Made by a program: the position numbers and the translations under genes | The notes under the pieces: generated by a model | Databases searched by the model: none | What the model saw: only the letters and a program-made list of their open reading frames with translations | What the model was told of the DNA's origin: nothing | NCBI RefSeq assembly: GCF_001729485.1 | Contig: NZ_CP017157.1 | Location: 3,286,001 to 3,350,000, forward strand | Direction: 5' to 3' | DNA: 64,000 bases | Source: Streptomyces lydicus | GTDB lineage: Bacteria; Actinomycetota; Actinomycetes; Streptomycetales; Streptomycetaceae | In this document: positions 45,833-54,599 of the stretch, one piece after another | Position numbering within the stretch: position 1 is the first letter of the stretch | How the letters are laid out: each line of letters starts with the position of its first letter

Positions 45833-47071
45833 TCAGGCGGCGCCGGCGAGCCAGGCGTACTTGCCGGACGGCCCGATGGGGAGGTGCGCGCGGTGCTCCA
45901 GTCGGCAGTGCCGGCCGGTCAGTTCACCGACGGCGTGCTCCAGCGCCGCGGACTCGGTCGTGTCGAGCGGCGCGCCGTCGAACGTCGTGTACGCCAGCCG
46001 CGCCTCGGCCGGGCCCGCGAGCCGCAATTGGTGCAGGAAGACGCGGGCGGTGGCCTCGCCGATGCACCGGTCGAGATCGCCCTGCGCCACCGGCCCGTGC
46101 GGCGTGTGCAGCAATTCCTTCTGCCGGCCGCAGAATTGGGTGATTCCCGAGGGGTCCGGAGTCCCGTCCTGGGTGCGTACGCAGTCGCCGGAGCGGTAGC
46201 GGATCAGCGGCATGTACGGGTTGCGCACGCTGGAGACGATGAGCTCGAAGATCGTGCTCCCGGGGGCGACCGGGTGGAGTTCGACGCTCATGTCGTCCAG
46301 GTGCGGCCAATACGCGCCGCGGCGGTCGCTGTAGTAGAGATAGCCGAGCTCGGTGCTGCCGAACAGGTCGATCAGCGGGCAGTCGAAATGCTGCCGCAGG
46401 AAGCGCCGGACGTTCACCGGGGTGTATTCGTAGGCGTGGATGATGCTGGCGGGCGGCGGGAACTCGTCCCACAGTCCCTCTTCGCCCACCTTCCGCACCA
46501 GGTGTGCCAGGTGGTATCCGGAGCAGTCGAGGTGGTACTCGCCGCGCGGGTGGGCCCGGCGGGCGGTCTCGATCTCCTGGAGCATCCGTACGACCTCGTC
46601 GCGCTCCCACAGCGCCGGGTCGAGCCGGAGGTTGAGATAGCAGGTGCGGTCGTCGAGCCACCGGTCCTCAAGGGCGGGCACCGCCTGCGGCGGCACTCCG
46701 CTGCGGGCCGCGTTGATCCGTGCGACGTGCTCCGTCGCCAGCACCGTGGTCAGCGACACCCGCCGGCAGCCGGACTCCCAGGTGCCGGAGATGTCGGGGT
46801 GCTCGCGCCACAGCCGGTAGTAGGAGTGCAGCAGGAAGTACGGCGGCCGGATGAGCTGCATCCGGGCGTGGTTGGTGCCGGTGGACAGGACGTACTCCGC
46901 CTCGCCCGCCGCCAGCGCGGCGGCCAGCCGGGGCGTCATCCAGTTCTCGGGGAAGCCGCGGGCGATCTCCGGCTTGTCCAGTACGGGGAAGTACCCCTGC
47001 GCGAGCGACTCGCGGTAGAGCGGTATGTCGCGGAGCTGCTCGATGACCTCGGCGGTCGGCTGACCATCCAT
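45833..47071 (-). CDS. PaaK-like adenylate-forming enzyme
   Basis: 412 residues related to phenylacetate-CoA ligase/LuxE-type ANL enzymes. Hallmarks: the phosphate-binding loop LSTGTNHARMQ (about 62-72), the adenine motif LFGSTELGY (about 236-244), YRSGD (292-296) and GRQKEL (315-320). It would activate a carboxylate as an acyl adenylate and pass it to an amine, thiol or CoA. Following the peptide gene, it could acylate the peptide or activate its C-terminus. GAGGAA precedes the ATG. A shortened C-terminal subdomain and the lack of a strict SSGTTG loop are unusual. Confidence 0.78.
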   Translation of the reverse strand: MDGQPTAEVIEQLRDIPLYRESLAQGYFPVLDKPEIARGFPENWMTPRLAAALAAGEAEYVLSTGTNHARMQLIRPPYFLLHSYYRLWREHPDISGTWESGCRRVSLTTVLATEHVARINAARSGVPPQAVPALEDRWLDDRTCYLNLRLDPALWERDEVVRMLQEIETARRAHPRGEYHLDCSGYHLAHLVRKVGEEGLWDEFPPPASIIHAYEYTPVNVRRFLRQHFDCPLIDLFGSTELGYLYYSDRRGAYWPHLDDMSVELHPVAPGSTIFELIVSSVRNPYMPLIRYRSGDCVRTQDGTPDPSGITQFCGRQKELLHTPHGPVAQGDLDRCIGEATARVFLHQLRLAGPAEARLAYTTFDGAPLDTTESAALEHAVGELTGRHCRLEHRAHLPIGPSGKYAWLAGAA

Positions 47072-47129
47072 GGATTCCTCGTCAGGGCTCGGAGAACGGT
47101 GCCCGTGGGGGCGGTGCGGGGCGGGGTGC

Positions 47130-47180
47130 CCGGGGGCGGGCGACGGCGGCCGGGGAAGCGCCGCCGTCGCCCGCCCCCGG
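47130..47180. terminator. 21-bp hairpin between peptide gene and enzyme genes (attenuator)
   Basis: Arms 47130-47150 and 47160-47180 are perfectly complementary over 21 bp with a nine-base loop. The hairpin lies between the peptide stop (47203) and the adenylating-enzyme start (47071). Partial termination here would yield more peptide transcript than enzyme transcript, the usual design in ribosomal-peptide operons. Confidence 0.75.
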
Positions 47181-47202
47181 ATCACTCGGCGGGTGCCGGG
47201 CG

Positions 47203-47355
47203 TCAGGAGATGCAGCCGGCCTTCGGCGCGGCACTGATGCAGCCGGCCGGCGCCGCGCTGATGCAGCCGTTCTTCGCGGCCTGCTGGGCGGAGTTGGCGG
47301 CGAGCCAGTTCTGCCAGACGATGTCCTGGGCCATCTTCTTGATGAGCTGCTCCAT
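47203..47355 (-). CDS. Putative RiPP precursor with three GCIS core repeats
   Basis: 50-residue peptide. Residues 1-29 are a helical, leader-like segment (MEQLIKKMAQDIVWQNWLAA...). Residues 30-50 are a repetitive core: GCIS at 30-33, 38-41 and 47-50 with spacers AAPA and AAPKA, ending exactly on the third GCIS. Cys31, Cys39 and Cys48 and their paired Ser residues are obvious modification sites. CGGAGG lies eight bases before the ATG. The first gene of a leftward operon with an adenylate-forming enzyme, a GRDP-like protein and an exporter. No LanM, YcaO or radical-SAM gene is adjacent. Confidence 0.8.
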   Translation of the reverse strand: MEQLIKKMAQDIVWQNWLAANSAQQAAKNGCISAAPAGCISAAPKAGCIS

Positions 47356-47707
47356 CGGGACCTCCGGGAAGAGTGCGGAACGATGCCGGGCACACGGCGC
47401 TGACCTGCGCCGATGCCGCACCATGAAAGTAAAAGCATGGCCAAGTGAATGTCAATGAAAGGCAATGTCGGTGCGGGCTGAAGCGGGCCCGGCGCGCCAA
47501 CTTTGGCGGGATTGCGTCGAGATGATCAACAACGGAACCGAGTGACGTGCCGTCAGCTCCCGGGGTGCGCGCCGGTGCGGGCCCGGCGCCTTGCGCCGTA
47601 CGGCGGCAACCGGCCGGGTGACCTGCCGGGCGTCTCCGGGGCCGCCCGGCCCGCCCGGGGAACGCTCACGGGCATCGGCCACCCGCCCAGCCCCGGAGGA
47701 GTCCGCT
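47356..47707. promoter_or_regulatory. Divergent promoter region, peptide operon and hypX
   Basis: About 350 bases between the peptide gene and hypX. The AT-rich stretch at 47420-47465 (AAAGTAAAAGCATGG, GTCAATGAAAGG) probably holds the promoter of the peptide operon, and 47505-47545 that of hypX. No gene is supported within it. Confidence 0.5.
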
Positions 47708-49417
47708 GTGCGCATTCTGCTCATCGCCGGCGCGTTCAACAGCCTGACGCAGCGCGTCCACGCCGAACTCTGCGACGGCGGGCACCAGGTGAACGTCGAG
47801 CTGGTGACGCGGGAGACGCCGCTGCCGGAGGTCGTACGCCGGCATGACCCCGAAGTCGTCGTGGCGCCGATGCTCAAGACGGCCGTGCCCCGCGAGGTGT
47901 GGTCGGCGTACACCTGCCTGATCGTGCACCCCGGCCCGGTCGGCGACCGCGGGCCCTCCTCGGTGGACTGGGCGGTGCACCTGGGCGCGGACCGGTGGGG
48001 CGTCACCGTCCTCCAGGCCAACGACGAGATGGACGCCGGCGACATCTGGGCCGCCGCCGAGTGCGCCGTCCCCGAGGTCGGCAAGAGCGACCTCTACCGC
48101 AACGAGATCGCCGACGCCGCCGTCGAGGCGGTCCTGACGGCCGTCGACCGCGTCGCCTCCGGCACCCACCGCCCGCAACCGCAGGACACCCTGCCGGCCA
48201 CCGCCAAAACCGGCCGCCCTCGGCCGCCCCTCCGCCAGGACCGGCGCCGGATCGACTGGCGGCGCGACCCCACGACCACCGTGCTGCGCAAGCTGCGCGC
48301 CGCCGACTCCCGGCCCGGCGTACGGGACGAACTCCTCGACGGCACCTGGTTCCTGCACGGCGGGCACCCGGAGGACGGCCTGACCGGCCGGCCGGGGGAT
48401 CTGCTCGCGACCCGGTGCGGCGCGGTCTGCCGGGCGACGGCCGACGGCGCGGTGTGGATCCCCGAACTCCGGCCCGCGCGCCGCCCGGGGGAGCCCTGCA
48501 CCGTCAAACTGCCCGCCACCCTGGCGCTGGGCGACCGCCTCCCGTCGCTCCCCGAGGTCCCCGCCCCGCTCGACGCCCCCGACACCCCCCGGACCTGGAC
48601 CGACATCCGCTACCGCGAGGAGGGCCCGGCCGGCTTCCTGGAGTTCTCCTTCCCCGGCGGCGCGATGAGCACCGACCACTGCCGCCGGCTGCTGGCCGCA
48701 TACCGGCACGCCTGCACCCGGCCCACCTCCGTACTGGTCCTCGGCGGCCGCCGGGACTTCTTCTCCAACGGCATCCATCTGAACGTCATCGAGGCCGCCG
48801 CGGACCCGGCCGCGGAGTCCTGGGACAACATCAACGCCATGGACGACCTGGTGCACGCCGTCCTGACCACCACGGACCGGCTGGTGGTCGCCGCGCTCGG
48901 CGGCAACGCCGCGGCCGGCGGCGTGATGCTGGCGCTCGCCGCCGACGAGGTGTGGTGCCGCGCGGCCGTGGTGCTCAACCCGCACTACCGGCTGATGGGG
49001 CTGTACGGCTCGGAGTACTGGACCTACACCCTGCCCGGGCGGGCCGGCCCGGAGGTCGCCGAGCAGCTCACCCGGCGCGCCCTGCCGCTCACCGCGGCGG
49101 CCGGCCAGCGCCTCGGGCTCGTGGACCGCATCGTCGACTGCGACCCGCAGGAGTTCGGCCCGCAGACCGCGCACCTGGCCGTACGGCTGGCGTCCGCGCC
49201 GTCGGTGCATGCCCGGATCGCCACGAAGAAGGCCGAGCGGGAGCAGGACGAGGCGGAACGACCGCTGTCCGCCTACCGGGAGCACGAACTGGCCCGTATG
49301 CACGAGATCTTCTTCGACCCGGAGCAGCCCTACCACGCCCTGCGACGGGCCTTCGTGCGCAAGGAACCCATGGCCGGTACCCCGGTGCACCTCAACCCCG
49401 GGGCGGCCGGGGGGTGA
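47708..49417 (+). CDS. hypX: HypX/HoxX-type formyltransferase-crotonase fusion
   Basis: 569 residues. The N-terminal half is a formyl-THF-binding formyltransferase-like domain (MRILLIAGAFNSLTQR; HPGPVGDRGPSSVDWA; VTVLQANDEMDAGDIWA). The C-terminal half is an enoyl-CoA-hydratase domain (FFSNGIHLNVIEAAAD; NAAAGGVMLALAADEVW; YGSEYWTY). HypX makes CO from formyl-tetrahydrofolate via formyl-CoA for [NiFe]-hydrogenase assembly. No hydrogenase gene is present in this window. It is divergent from the peptide operon, so a formyl-transfer role in that pathway is possible. GGAGGAG precedes the GTG. Confidence 0.88.
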   Translation: MRILLIAGAFNSLTQRVHAELCDGGHQVNVELVTRETPLPEVVRRHDPEVVVAPMLKTAVPREVWSAYTCLIVHPGPVGDRGPSSVDWAVHLGADRWGVTVLQANDEMDAGDIWAAAECAVPEVGKSDLYRNEIADAAVEAVLTAVDRVASGTHRPQPQDTLPATAKTGRPRPPLRQDRRRIDWRRDPTTTVLRKLRAADSRPGVRDELLDGTWFLHGGHPEDGLTGRPGDLLATRCGAVCRATADGAVWIPELRPARRPGEPCTVKLPATLALGDRLPSLPEVPAPLDAPDTPRTWTDIRYREEGPAGFLEFSFPGGAMSTDHCRRLLAAYRHACTRPTSVLVLGGRRDFFSNGIHLNVIEAAADPAAESWDNINAMDDLVHAVLTTTDRLVVAALGGNAAAGGVMLALAADEVWCRAAVVLNPHYRLMGLYGSEYWTYTLPGRAGPEVAEQLTRRALPLTAAAGQRLGLVDRIVDCDPQEFGPQTAHLAVRLASAPSVHARIATKKAEREQDEAERPLSAYREHELARMHEIFFDPEQPYHALRRAFVRKEPMAGTPVHLNPGAAGG

Positions 49418-49455
49418 GACGCCCCCGTCGCCGGACTGCCGCGTCCGTCGCCTCC

Positions 49456-49495
49456 GCGGGGACGGTGGCCGGCTTCCCCCGGCCACCGTCCCCGC
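49456..49495. terminator. Bidirectional terminator between hypX and the regulator gene
   Basis: 17-bp perfect stem (49456-49472 with 49479-49495) and six-base loop between the two converging genes. Confidence 0.8.
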
Positions 49496-49513
49496 GCGCC
49501 GGCCGTCCGCCGG

Positions 49514-50059
49514 CTACAGGGTGGGCAGGTACTTGTACCCGATGCCGAACACCGTGCTGATGCAGTCGCGCAGGCCGGGCCCCAGGCGGCGCCGCAGCCG
49601 TGCGATGTGGACGTCGACGGTACGGGTGCTGGACTGGCAGCTGGGCCAGACCGCGGCCATCAGCTGCTCCCGGGTGAAGGCCCGCTGGGGGTGCAGCACG
49701 AGGTGGGCCAGCAGATCGAATTCCAGGCGGGGCAGACCGAGTTGGCGGCCCCGGATGGAGACGATCCGGGCCGCGGTGTCGATCTGGATCGGCTCCGGCC
49801 GGGGTGGCGCGGCCGGCGCCACGGGCCCGTCGGGGTGTGCCGGATCCTCACGCGGCGGCGCCAGGATGATGTGGACCTCGTCCGAGGGCATCCGGTGCAC
49901 CGATACCGGTTCCAGGTCGTGCAGGGTCAGTTGCCACGTGCCGTCGGGGAGCCGGTCGACCGCCAGCGGTGGCCCTTCGCCGGGCCCGGCTGTCACCGTG
50001 CGGCCGAAGTCGTCTTCCGGTCGCAACGCAAGCGGGGTCGTCGAGGAGTTCATAAACAT
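49514..50059 (-). CDS. Winged-helix (OmpR-type) DNA-binding protein without receiver domain
   Basis: 181 residues. The C-terminal ~95 residues are a Trans_reg_C winged helix (RLEFDLLAHLVLHPQRAFTREQLMAAVWP; TVDVHIARLRRRLG; STVFGIGYKYLP). The N-terminal ~85 residues are unrelated to a phospho-acceptor domain and are rich in Pro, so control is not by normal phosphorylation. It may regulate the adjacent hypX/peptide genes. The start is uncertain (ATG at 50059 or 50053); GAGGA lies about 15 bases upstream of the former. Confidence 0.75.
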   Translation of the reverse strand: MFMNSSTTPLALRPEDDFGRTVTAGPGEGPPLAVDRLPDGTWQLTLHDLEPVSVHRMPSDEVHIILAPPREDPAHPDGPVAPAAPPRPEPIQIDTAARIVSIRGRQLGLPRLEFDLLAHLVLHPQRAFTREQLMAAVWPSCQSSTRTVDVHIARLRRRLGPGLRDCISTVFGIGYKYLPTL

Positions 50060-50966
50060 GATCTGGGCCCATTCCTCTTGCAAAGCAGGCGTGTACGGAC
50101 AGACATGGCGGTGCTCGACGTTCAAGGGTGCTGAGGTGCTGCGCAGATGATGCGACGCAGTCCGGTGCTGGGCGTAGGGGGCGAACAGGCACTCGTGATG
50201 CGGGTGCGCCCAGCGGGGGCAACCGCGCCGTCCGTGCCGTAAGAACGCTCGCCCCCATGCCCGTACGCGGCCATGACGTGGTGCGAAGTCACGGCCTCCG
50301 GTCGAGTCGAACGCTACATGTGATCGCGCGGTTCCGGAAAGTAGCTTCCGCTAATTTCGGTTGCTCTTGACCCGATTCCGTGCTGGTGGAGGGTCAAGTG
50401 GCTCCTGAAGTGGGGCAGTTGCCCCCCGAGGCGGAGCCGTTCCGCGTTCGCGAGTGCACAACCTCCTTTTGGTTTTGGCCGGAAAGTGTCGCTGAGTGGG
50501 CGCGGATCCCTGGTGTCGGCCAACTGGTCCGGACGGCATGGACGGTGGGTGGTGGTGCGGCGCCGATCGCGCCGGTCGAGGGCCTGTCGCCGCCGTTCCC
50601 GGCGTCCGATATGAGGTACGCGGTGTACGGGGGGCGGAGAAACCCGGGGAGCGGCCGACCGGTGGAGTCCGGTTGTGGAGGTCCGGTGCCCCCGTGAATA
50701 TGCCAAATAAATGGCGCGTGTTGTCCTGTGGCTGTCGGAGAGGTAAAGGGGAGGGGCTTCGGCAGGTCGGCCGAAAAGTTGTTTCCTTTTCAATCTCCTC
50801 GCGGCGAAAAGGTGCGGAACCAGATATTCCAGACCACTGTTTTCGCGCGGAGTTGATGATGAGTAGGGTGTGCTCCGCTGCCACTTGACCGAGGGCAGGG
50901 ACTCAGCTGAATTCGGTGCGGCTGCAATGCGGTGTGGGGAAGACGCCTTCGTGACCGGGAGGGACC
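50060..50966. other. Long intergenic region, no recognised gene
   Basis: About 900 bases, less GC-rich than its surroundings, between divergent genes. Open frames exist on both strands (for example a 105-codon plus-strand frame from a GTG at 50380), but codon use and the absence of ribosome sites do not support them. The AT-rich parts at 50330-50380 and 50700-50860 probably contain promoters or a transferred, decayed segment. Confidence 0.45.
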
Positions 50967-51923
50967 ATGGCGGCCGGCTCTTTCGAGGGGCAGTACGTGT
51001 GGAGTCCGGCGGCCGATGACCGGGCGCTGGCGCGAGCGTGCATGGACGTCCGGGCCGGCCGTTACCTGAGCGCCCACGAGGTGCTCAAGGAGACCCGGGA
51101 CGACTTCGAGGTACGGGCCCACCGCTCGCTCGTCCTCGCGTCCGTGGCGGCCGACTCGGACCTCGCCGAGCGCTGGCTGGCCGAGGAACCCGGCGCGGAA
51201 GCCGCGCTGCTCTGGGCGCGGGTGGCCATGCTGCGGGCGCTGCGGATGGCCGACGCGGGCGACCGGCGGCAGGGCGCGCTGGCGCGGATAGCGCGGTCCG
51301 CCTGTGACCGGGCCGCCAAGGAACTGCCCGAGGACCCCACGCCGTGGGTGGCCCAGCTGGCACTGACCCGCCTCGACCGCCCCCGGGACCCCGCGCCGCA
51401 GGGGCTGCTGACCGCACCGGCCGGCCCCTGGTACCTCTTCGCCCACATCCTCCGGCTCGACGCCTGGCACCGCGAGGCGCACCACCGCTTCCTGTCGTAC
51501 TTCTTCACCCGCTACGGCGGTTCCTCCAGCGCGAGTTGGGACGTCGCCGCCTTCCTCAGCCAGCGGGCGCCGGCCACCTCGCCGCTGCGGCTGCTGCCGC
51601 TGGTGGCGCTGGTCGAGGACTACGACCCCACCGCCCTGCTCGCCGACCGCACATGGGAGCAACCCCAGTGGATCACCACCGCGACCAGCATCCACCGCAA
51701 CTGGTTCCCGCGGGTGGCCGATTACCGCTTCACGCCGGTGCTGGACCTGTCGTACCTGGCGCATGCGCTGTTCATGGCGAAACGTGAATTCGAGGCCCGG
51801 GAAGTCTTCACCGCCATGGGCCCCTTTGCCGCGCGGATGCCGTGGAGCGCGTTCGGTGAACCCGCCGAACAATTGAGCAGAGCCAGACGCTCCTGCGGGC
51901 TGCCCGTGCCGCACGGGGCCTGA
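50967..51923 (+). CDS. Hypothetical helical-repeat protein
   Basis: 318 residues, soluble and mainly helical, with TPR-like spacing (AEEPGAEAALLWARVAMLRALRMADAGD; AKRELEARE-like region near 275). Trp- and His-rich central part (ILRLDAWHREAHHRFLSYFFTRYGG). No family can be named with confidence. GGGAGGG lies before the ATG. It is followed 116 bp later by the permease. Confidence 0.65.
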   Translation: MAAGSFEGQYVWSPAADDRALARACMDVRAGRYLSAHEVLKETRDDFEVRAHRSLVLASVAADSDLAERWLAEEPGAEAALLWARVAMLRALRMADAGDRRQGALARIARSACDRAAKELPEDPTPWVAQLALTRLDRPRDPAPQGLLTAPAGPWYLFAHILRLDAWHREAHHRFLSYFFTRYGGSSSASWDVAAFLSQRAPATSPLRLLPLVALVEDYDPTALLADRTWEQPQWITTATSIHRNWFPRVADYRFTPVLDLSYLAHALFMAKREFEAREVFTAMGPFAARMPWSAFGEPAEQLSRARRSCGLPVPHGA

Positions 51924-52039
51924 ATTCGCGGCGCACAACGGAATGCGGAAGCCGCTCCACGTATTCTCCGCAGCCGCCCGCCCCGCACACTCAACCCGAT
52001 CCGCCATTTCCCCCCTGTGTCCCCAGAAAGGTTGCGGTT

Positions 52040-53578
52040 GTGTCCGAGCGCACGTCTCTCACTCGCTCGAAATCCCCCCACCCGGCAGATCCCGTCACCC
52101 TCGACGACGATGCCACGCTGCATGCCATGGGATACCCGCGGAAACTCACCCGCAGATTCCGTGCGTTCGACAACTTCGCCATTTCTTTCACCATCATCAA
52201 CATCATCTCCGGCATCTTCTCCTCGTTCGGCTTCGGGATGAACGCCGGCGGCCCCCGGATCCTGGTCCTCGGCTGGGTCGGTGTCTCGGTCATGGTGCTG
52301 TTCGTCGGTGCCGCGATGGGCGAGATCGCCTCCGCCTACCCGACCAGCGGCGCGCTCTACTTCTCCGCCGGCAAGCTCGCCAAGCGGCACCAGGGCGCCT
52401 GGTCCTGGTACACGGGCTGGTTGAACTTCGTCGGACAGGTCGGCGGCACCGCCGCCACCAACTTCGCGGCCGCCACCTTCATCCAGGCGTTCCTCGCGAT
52501 GCAGTGGCCGTCCTACGAGGCGACCCCGCAGCAGACCGTCGGCATCACCGCGGCCATCCTCCTGCTCCAGGCGCTGGCCAACACCTATACCGTGCGGCTG
52601 GTCGCGCTGGTGAACCGCATTTCCGTGTGGTGGCTGCTCATCGGCATGGTGGTGATCGTCGGCGCGCTCACGTTCATACCCGACCATCACCAATCACCCT
52701 CTTTCGCCGCCCACTTCGTGAACAACACCGGCTTCACCAGTGCGGTCTACGGCGGAATGCTCGGCCTGCTCGTCACCAGCTGGACGTTCACCGGTTTCGA
52801 CGGCAGTTTCCACATGTCCGAAGAAACGGTGAAGGCGACGGTCAATGCGCCCAGGGGCATCATGCGGGCCATCACCTGCTCCGCGATCACCGGACTCATC
52901 CTGATGCTCGCGCTGGTGTACGCGATCCGTGACTACGGGCACGCCGCGAGCGCCGACGCGCCGCCGGTGCAGATTCTCGTCGACGCGCTCGGCCCCGGCA
53001 TCGCGCAGTTCCTGCTGCTGATCGTTATCGGCGCCATGCTGTTCTGCGGCCTCGCCAACATGACCAGCAATACCCGCCAGATCTTCGCGTTCTCCCGCGA
53101 CGGCGCGATGCCCGGCTCCCGTTGGTGGCATTCGGTTTCCGCGCGTACCCGCACCCCCGTCAAGGCCGTCTGGCTCGCGGCGGCCTGCCCGTTGGTGCTG
53201 GTGCTGCCCGGCTGGTGGTCGCACACCGCGTTCACCGCCGTGGTGAGCGTCAACGTCGTCGGACTGTTCCTGGCCTACGCCGTGCCGATCTTCCTGCGGC
53301 TGCGGCTCGACGACTTCCAGGCCGGGCCGTGGAACCTCGGCCGCTACGGCCGGCCCGTCGCGGCCGTGGCGGTGGCCTGGATCCTGATCAGCAACGTGCT
53401 GTTCATGCTGCCCCAGGCGTCCCCGATCACCCCCGACTCGTTCAACTACGCGCCCATCGCGCTGGCCGTGGTGCTGATCATCGCCACCGTCTGGTGGTTC
53501 GCCACCGCCCGGCGGCGCTTCCAGGGGCCGGTCAGCTACGGCCGCCCCGACGAGGTCGCCGCCATGGACCTGATCTAG
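52040..53578 (+). CDS. APC-superfamily amino-acid permease
   Basis: 512 residues, about 12 transmembrane helices. It follows the GABA/amino-acid permease pattern: RRFRAFDNFAISFTIINIISGIFSSFGFGMNAGGP at helix 1, GEIASAYPTSGALYFSAGKLA and the STN-type loop SNTRQIFAFSRDGAMPGS. It imports an amine or amino acid with protons. GTG start, with AAAGG eight bases upstream. Confidence 0.88.
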   Translation: MSERTSLTRSKSPHPADPVTLDDDATLHAMGYPRKLTRRFRAFDNFAISFTIINIISGIFSSFGFGMNAGGPRILVLGWVGVSVMVLFVGAAMGEIASAYPTSGALYFSAGKLAKRHQGAWSWYTGWLNFVGQVGGTAATNFAAATFIQAFLAMQWPSYEATPQQTVGITAAILLLQALANTYTVRLVALVNRISVWWLLIGMVVIVGALTFIPDHHQSPSFAAHFVNNTGFTSAVYGGMLGLLVTSWTFTGFDGSFHMSEETVKATVNAPRGIMRAITCSAITGLILMLALVYAIRDYGHAASADAPPVQILVDALGPGIAQFLLLIVIGAMLFCGLANMTSNTRQIFAFSRDGAMPGSRWWHSVSARTRTPVKAVWLAAACPLVLVLPGWWSHTAFTAVVSVNVVGLFLAYAVPIFLRLRLDDFQAGPWNLGRYGRPVAAVAVAWILISNVLFMLPQASPITPDSFNYAPIALAVVLIIATVWWFATARRRFQGPVSYGRPDEVAAMDLI

Positions 53579-53663
53579 GGGGTCTCGGCCCCGCGCCGTC
53601 CCGCCCCCCAACCAGAACCCGCACGCAGGCCCCCTGCCCCCGACAGAAGGGACGACCACCGGC

Positions 53664-54563
53664 ATGCCTCCCCCCAGCGACGACGCCCGCCCGGACGCGC
53701 CCCGGCACACCTCCGCGGCCGACCCCCTCATCGTCACCACGGCCTCAGCACAGGACTGGCACCAGGTGGCCCGGTGGGCCGCCGACGAGGAATGGAACCC
53801 CGGCCGCGGCGACACCGACTGCTTCCACCCCACCGACCCCGCGGGCTTCTTCCTCGGCCGCCGCGCCGGCCAACCGGTCTCCGCGGTCTCGGTCGTCAAC
53901 TACTCCGACGCCTACGCCTTCCTCGGCTACTACCTCGTCCACCCCGACCACCGGGGGCAGGGCCTGGGGCTCGCCACCTGGCGGGCGGCCTTCCCGCACG
54001 CGGGCGTGCGCACCGTCGGCCTGGACGCCGTACCCGCCCAGCAAGCCACCTACCGGCGCGCCGGGTTCACCCCCGCCCACGACACCGTCCGCTACGGGGG
54101 ACGCCCCACCGGCGGCGACACCCCCCGGCCGGAGGTCGTCCCGGTGACCGGCACCCACCTCGACGCCCTCGCCGCCTACGACCGGCTGTGCTTCCCCGCG
54201 GGGCGGCGCGCGTTCGTCACCCGCTGGGTGACCGCCCCCGGCCACACCGCCCGCGTCTACCTCCGCGACGGCGCGATCGCCGGCTACGGGGTGATCCGCC
54301 CGGCCCGGACGGGCCACCGCATCGGTCCGCTCTTCGCCGACGGCCCGCAGGCCGCCGAGGGGCTCTTCGACGCCCTGACCGCCTGCGTGGACCCGGACGA
54401 CGAGGTGTTCCTGGACATCCCCGAACCCCGGCGCGCGGCCGTCTCGCTGGCCGCCTCCCGCGGTCTGACCCCCCGGTCACACACGGTACGGATGTACACC
54501 GGCCCGGTCCCGCCGGCGGCCGACGAGCACACCTTCGCCGTGACCAGCCTCGAACTGGGCTAG
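53664..54563 (+). CDS. GNAT acetyltransferase with two GNAT domains
   Basis: 299 residues. The N-terminal GNAT domain has the acetyl-CoA site VHPDHRGQGLGLATWRAAF (about 93-111). The C-terminal part (about 165-290) has a second, degenerate GNAT fold (VYLRDGAIAGYGVIRPAR; EVFLDIPEPRRAAVSLAASRGL). Such proteins N-acetylate small amines; the substrate is unknown. ATG start after AGAAGGGA. Confidence 0.86.
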   Translation: MPPPSDDARPDAPRHTSAADPLIVTTASAQDWHQVARWAADEEWNPGRGDTDCFHPTDPAGFFLGRRAGQPVSAVSVVNYSDAYAFLGYYLVHPDHRGQGLGLATWRAAFPHAGVRTVGLDAVPAQQATYRRAGFTPAHDTVRYGGRPTGGDTPRPEVVPVTGTHLDALAAYDRLCFPAGRRAFVTRWVTAPGHTARVYLRDGAIAGYGVIRPARTGHRIGPLFADGPQAAEGLFDALTACVDPDDEVFLDIPEPRRAAVSLAASRGLTPRSHTVRMYTGPVPPAADEHTFAVTSLELG

Positions 54564-54599
54564 GGAACTGGGGAAGCGGGCGCCGGAAGGGATGCGGGC

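Noticed and set aside
47082..47465. 127-codon minus-strand frame covering the precursor peptide
   Set aside because: It is in another frame from the GCIS peptide, which has its own ribosome site and repeat structure.
50380..50697. 105-codon plus-strand frame from a GTG
   Set aside because: Codon use is not typical of the surrounding genes, no ribosome site and no family similarity; left as intergenic.
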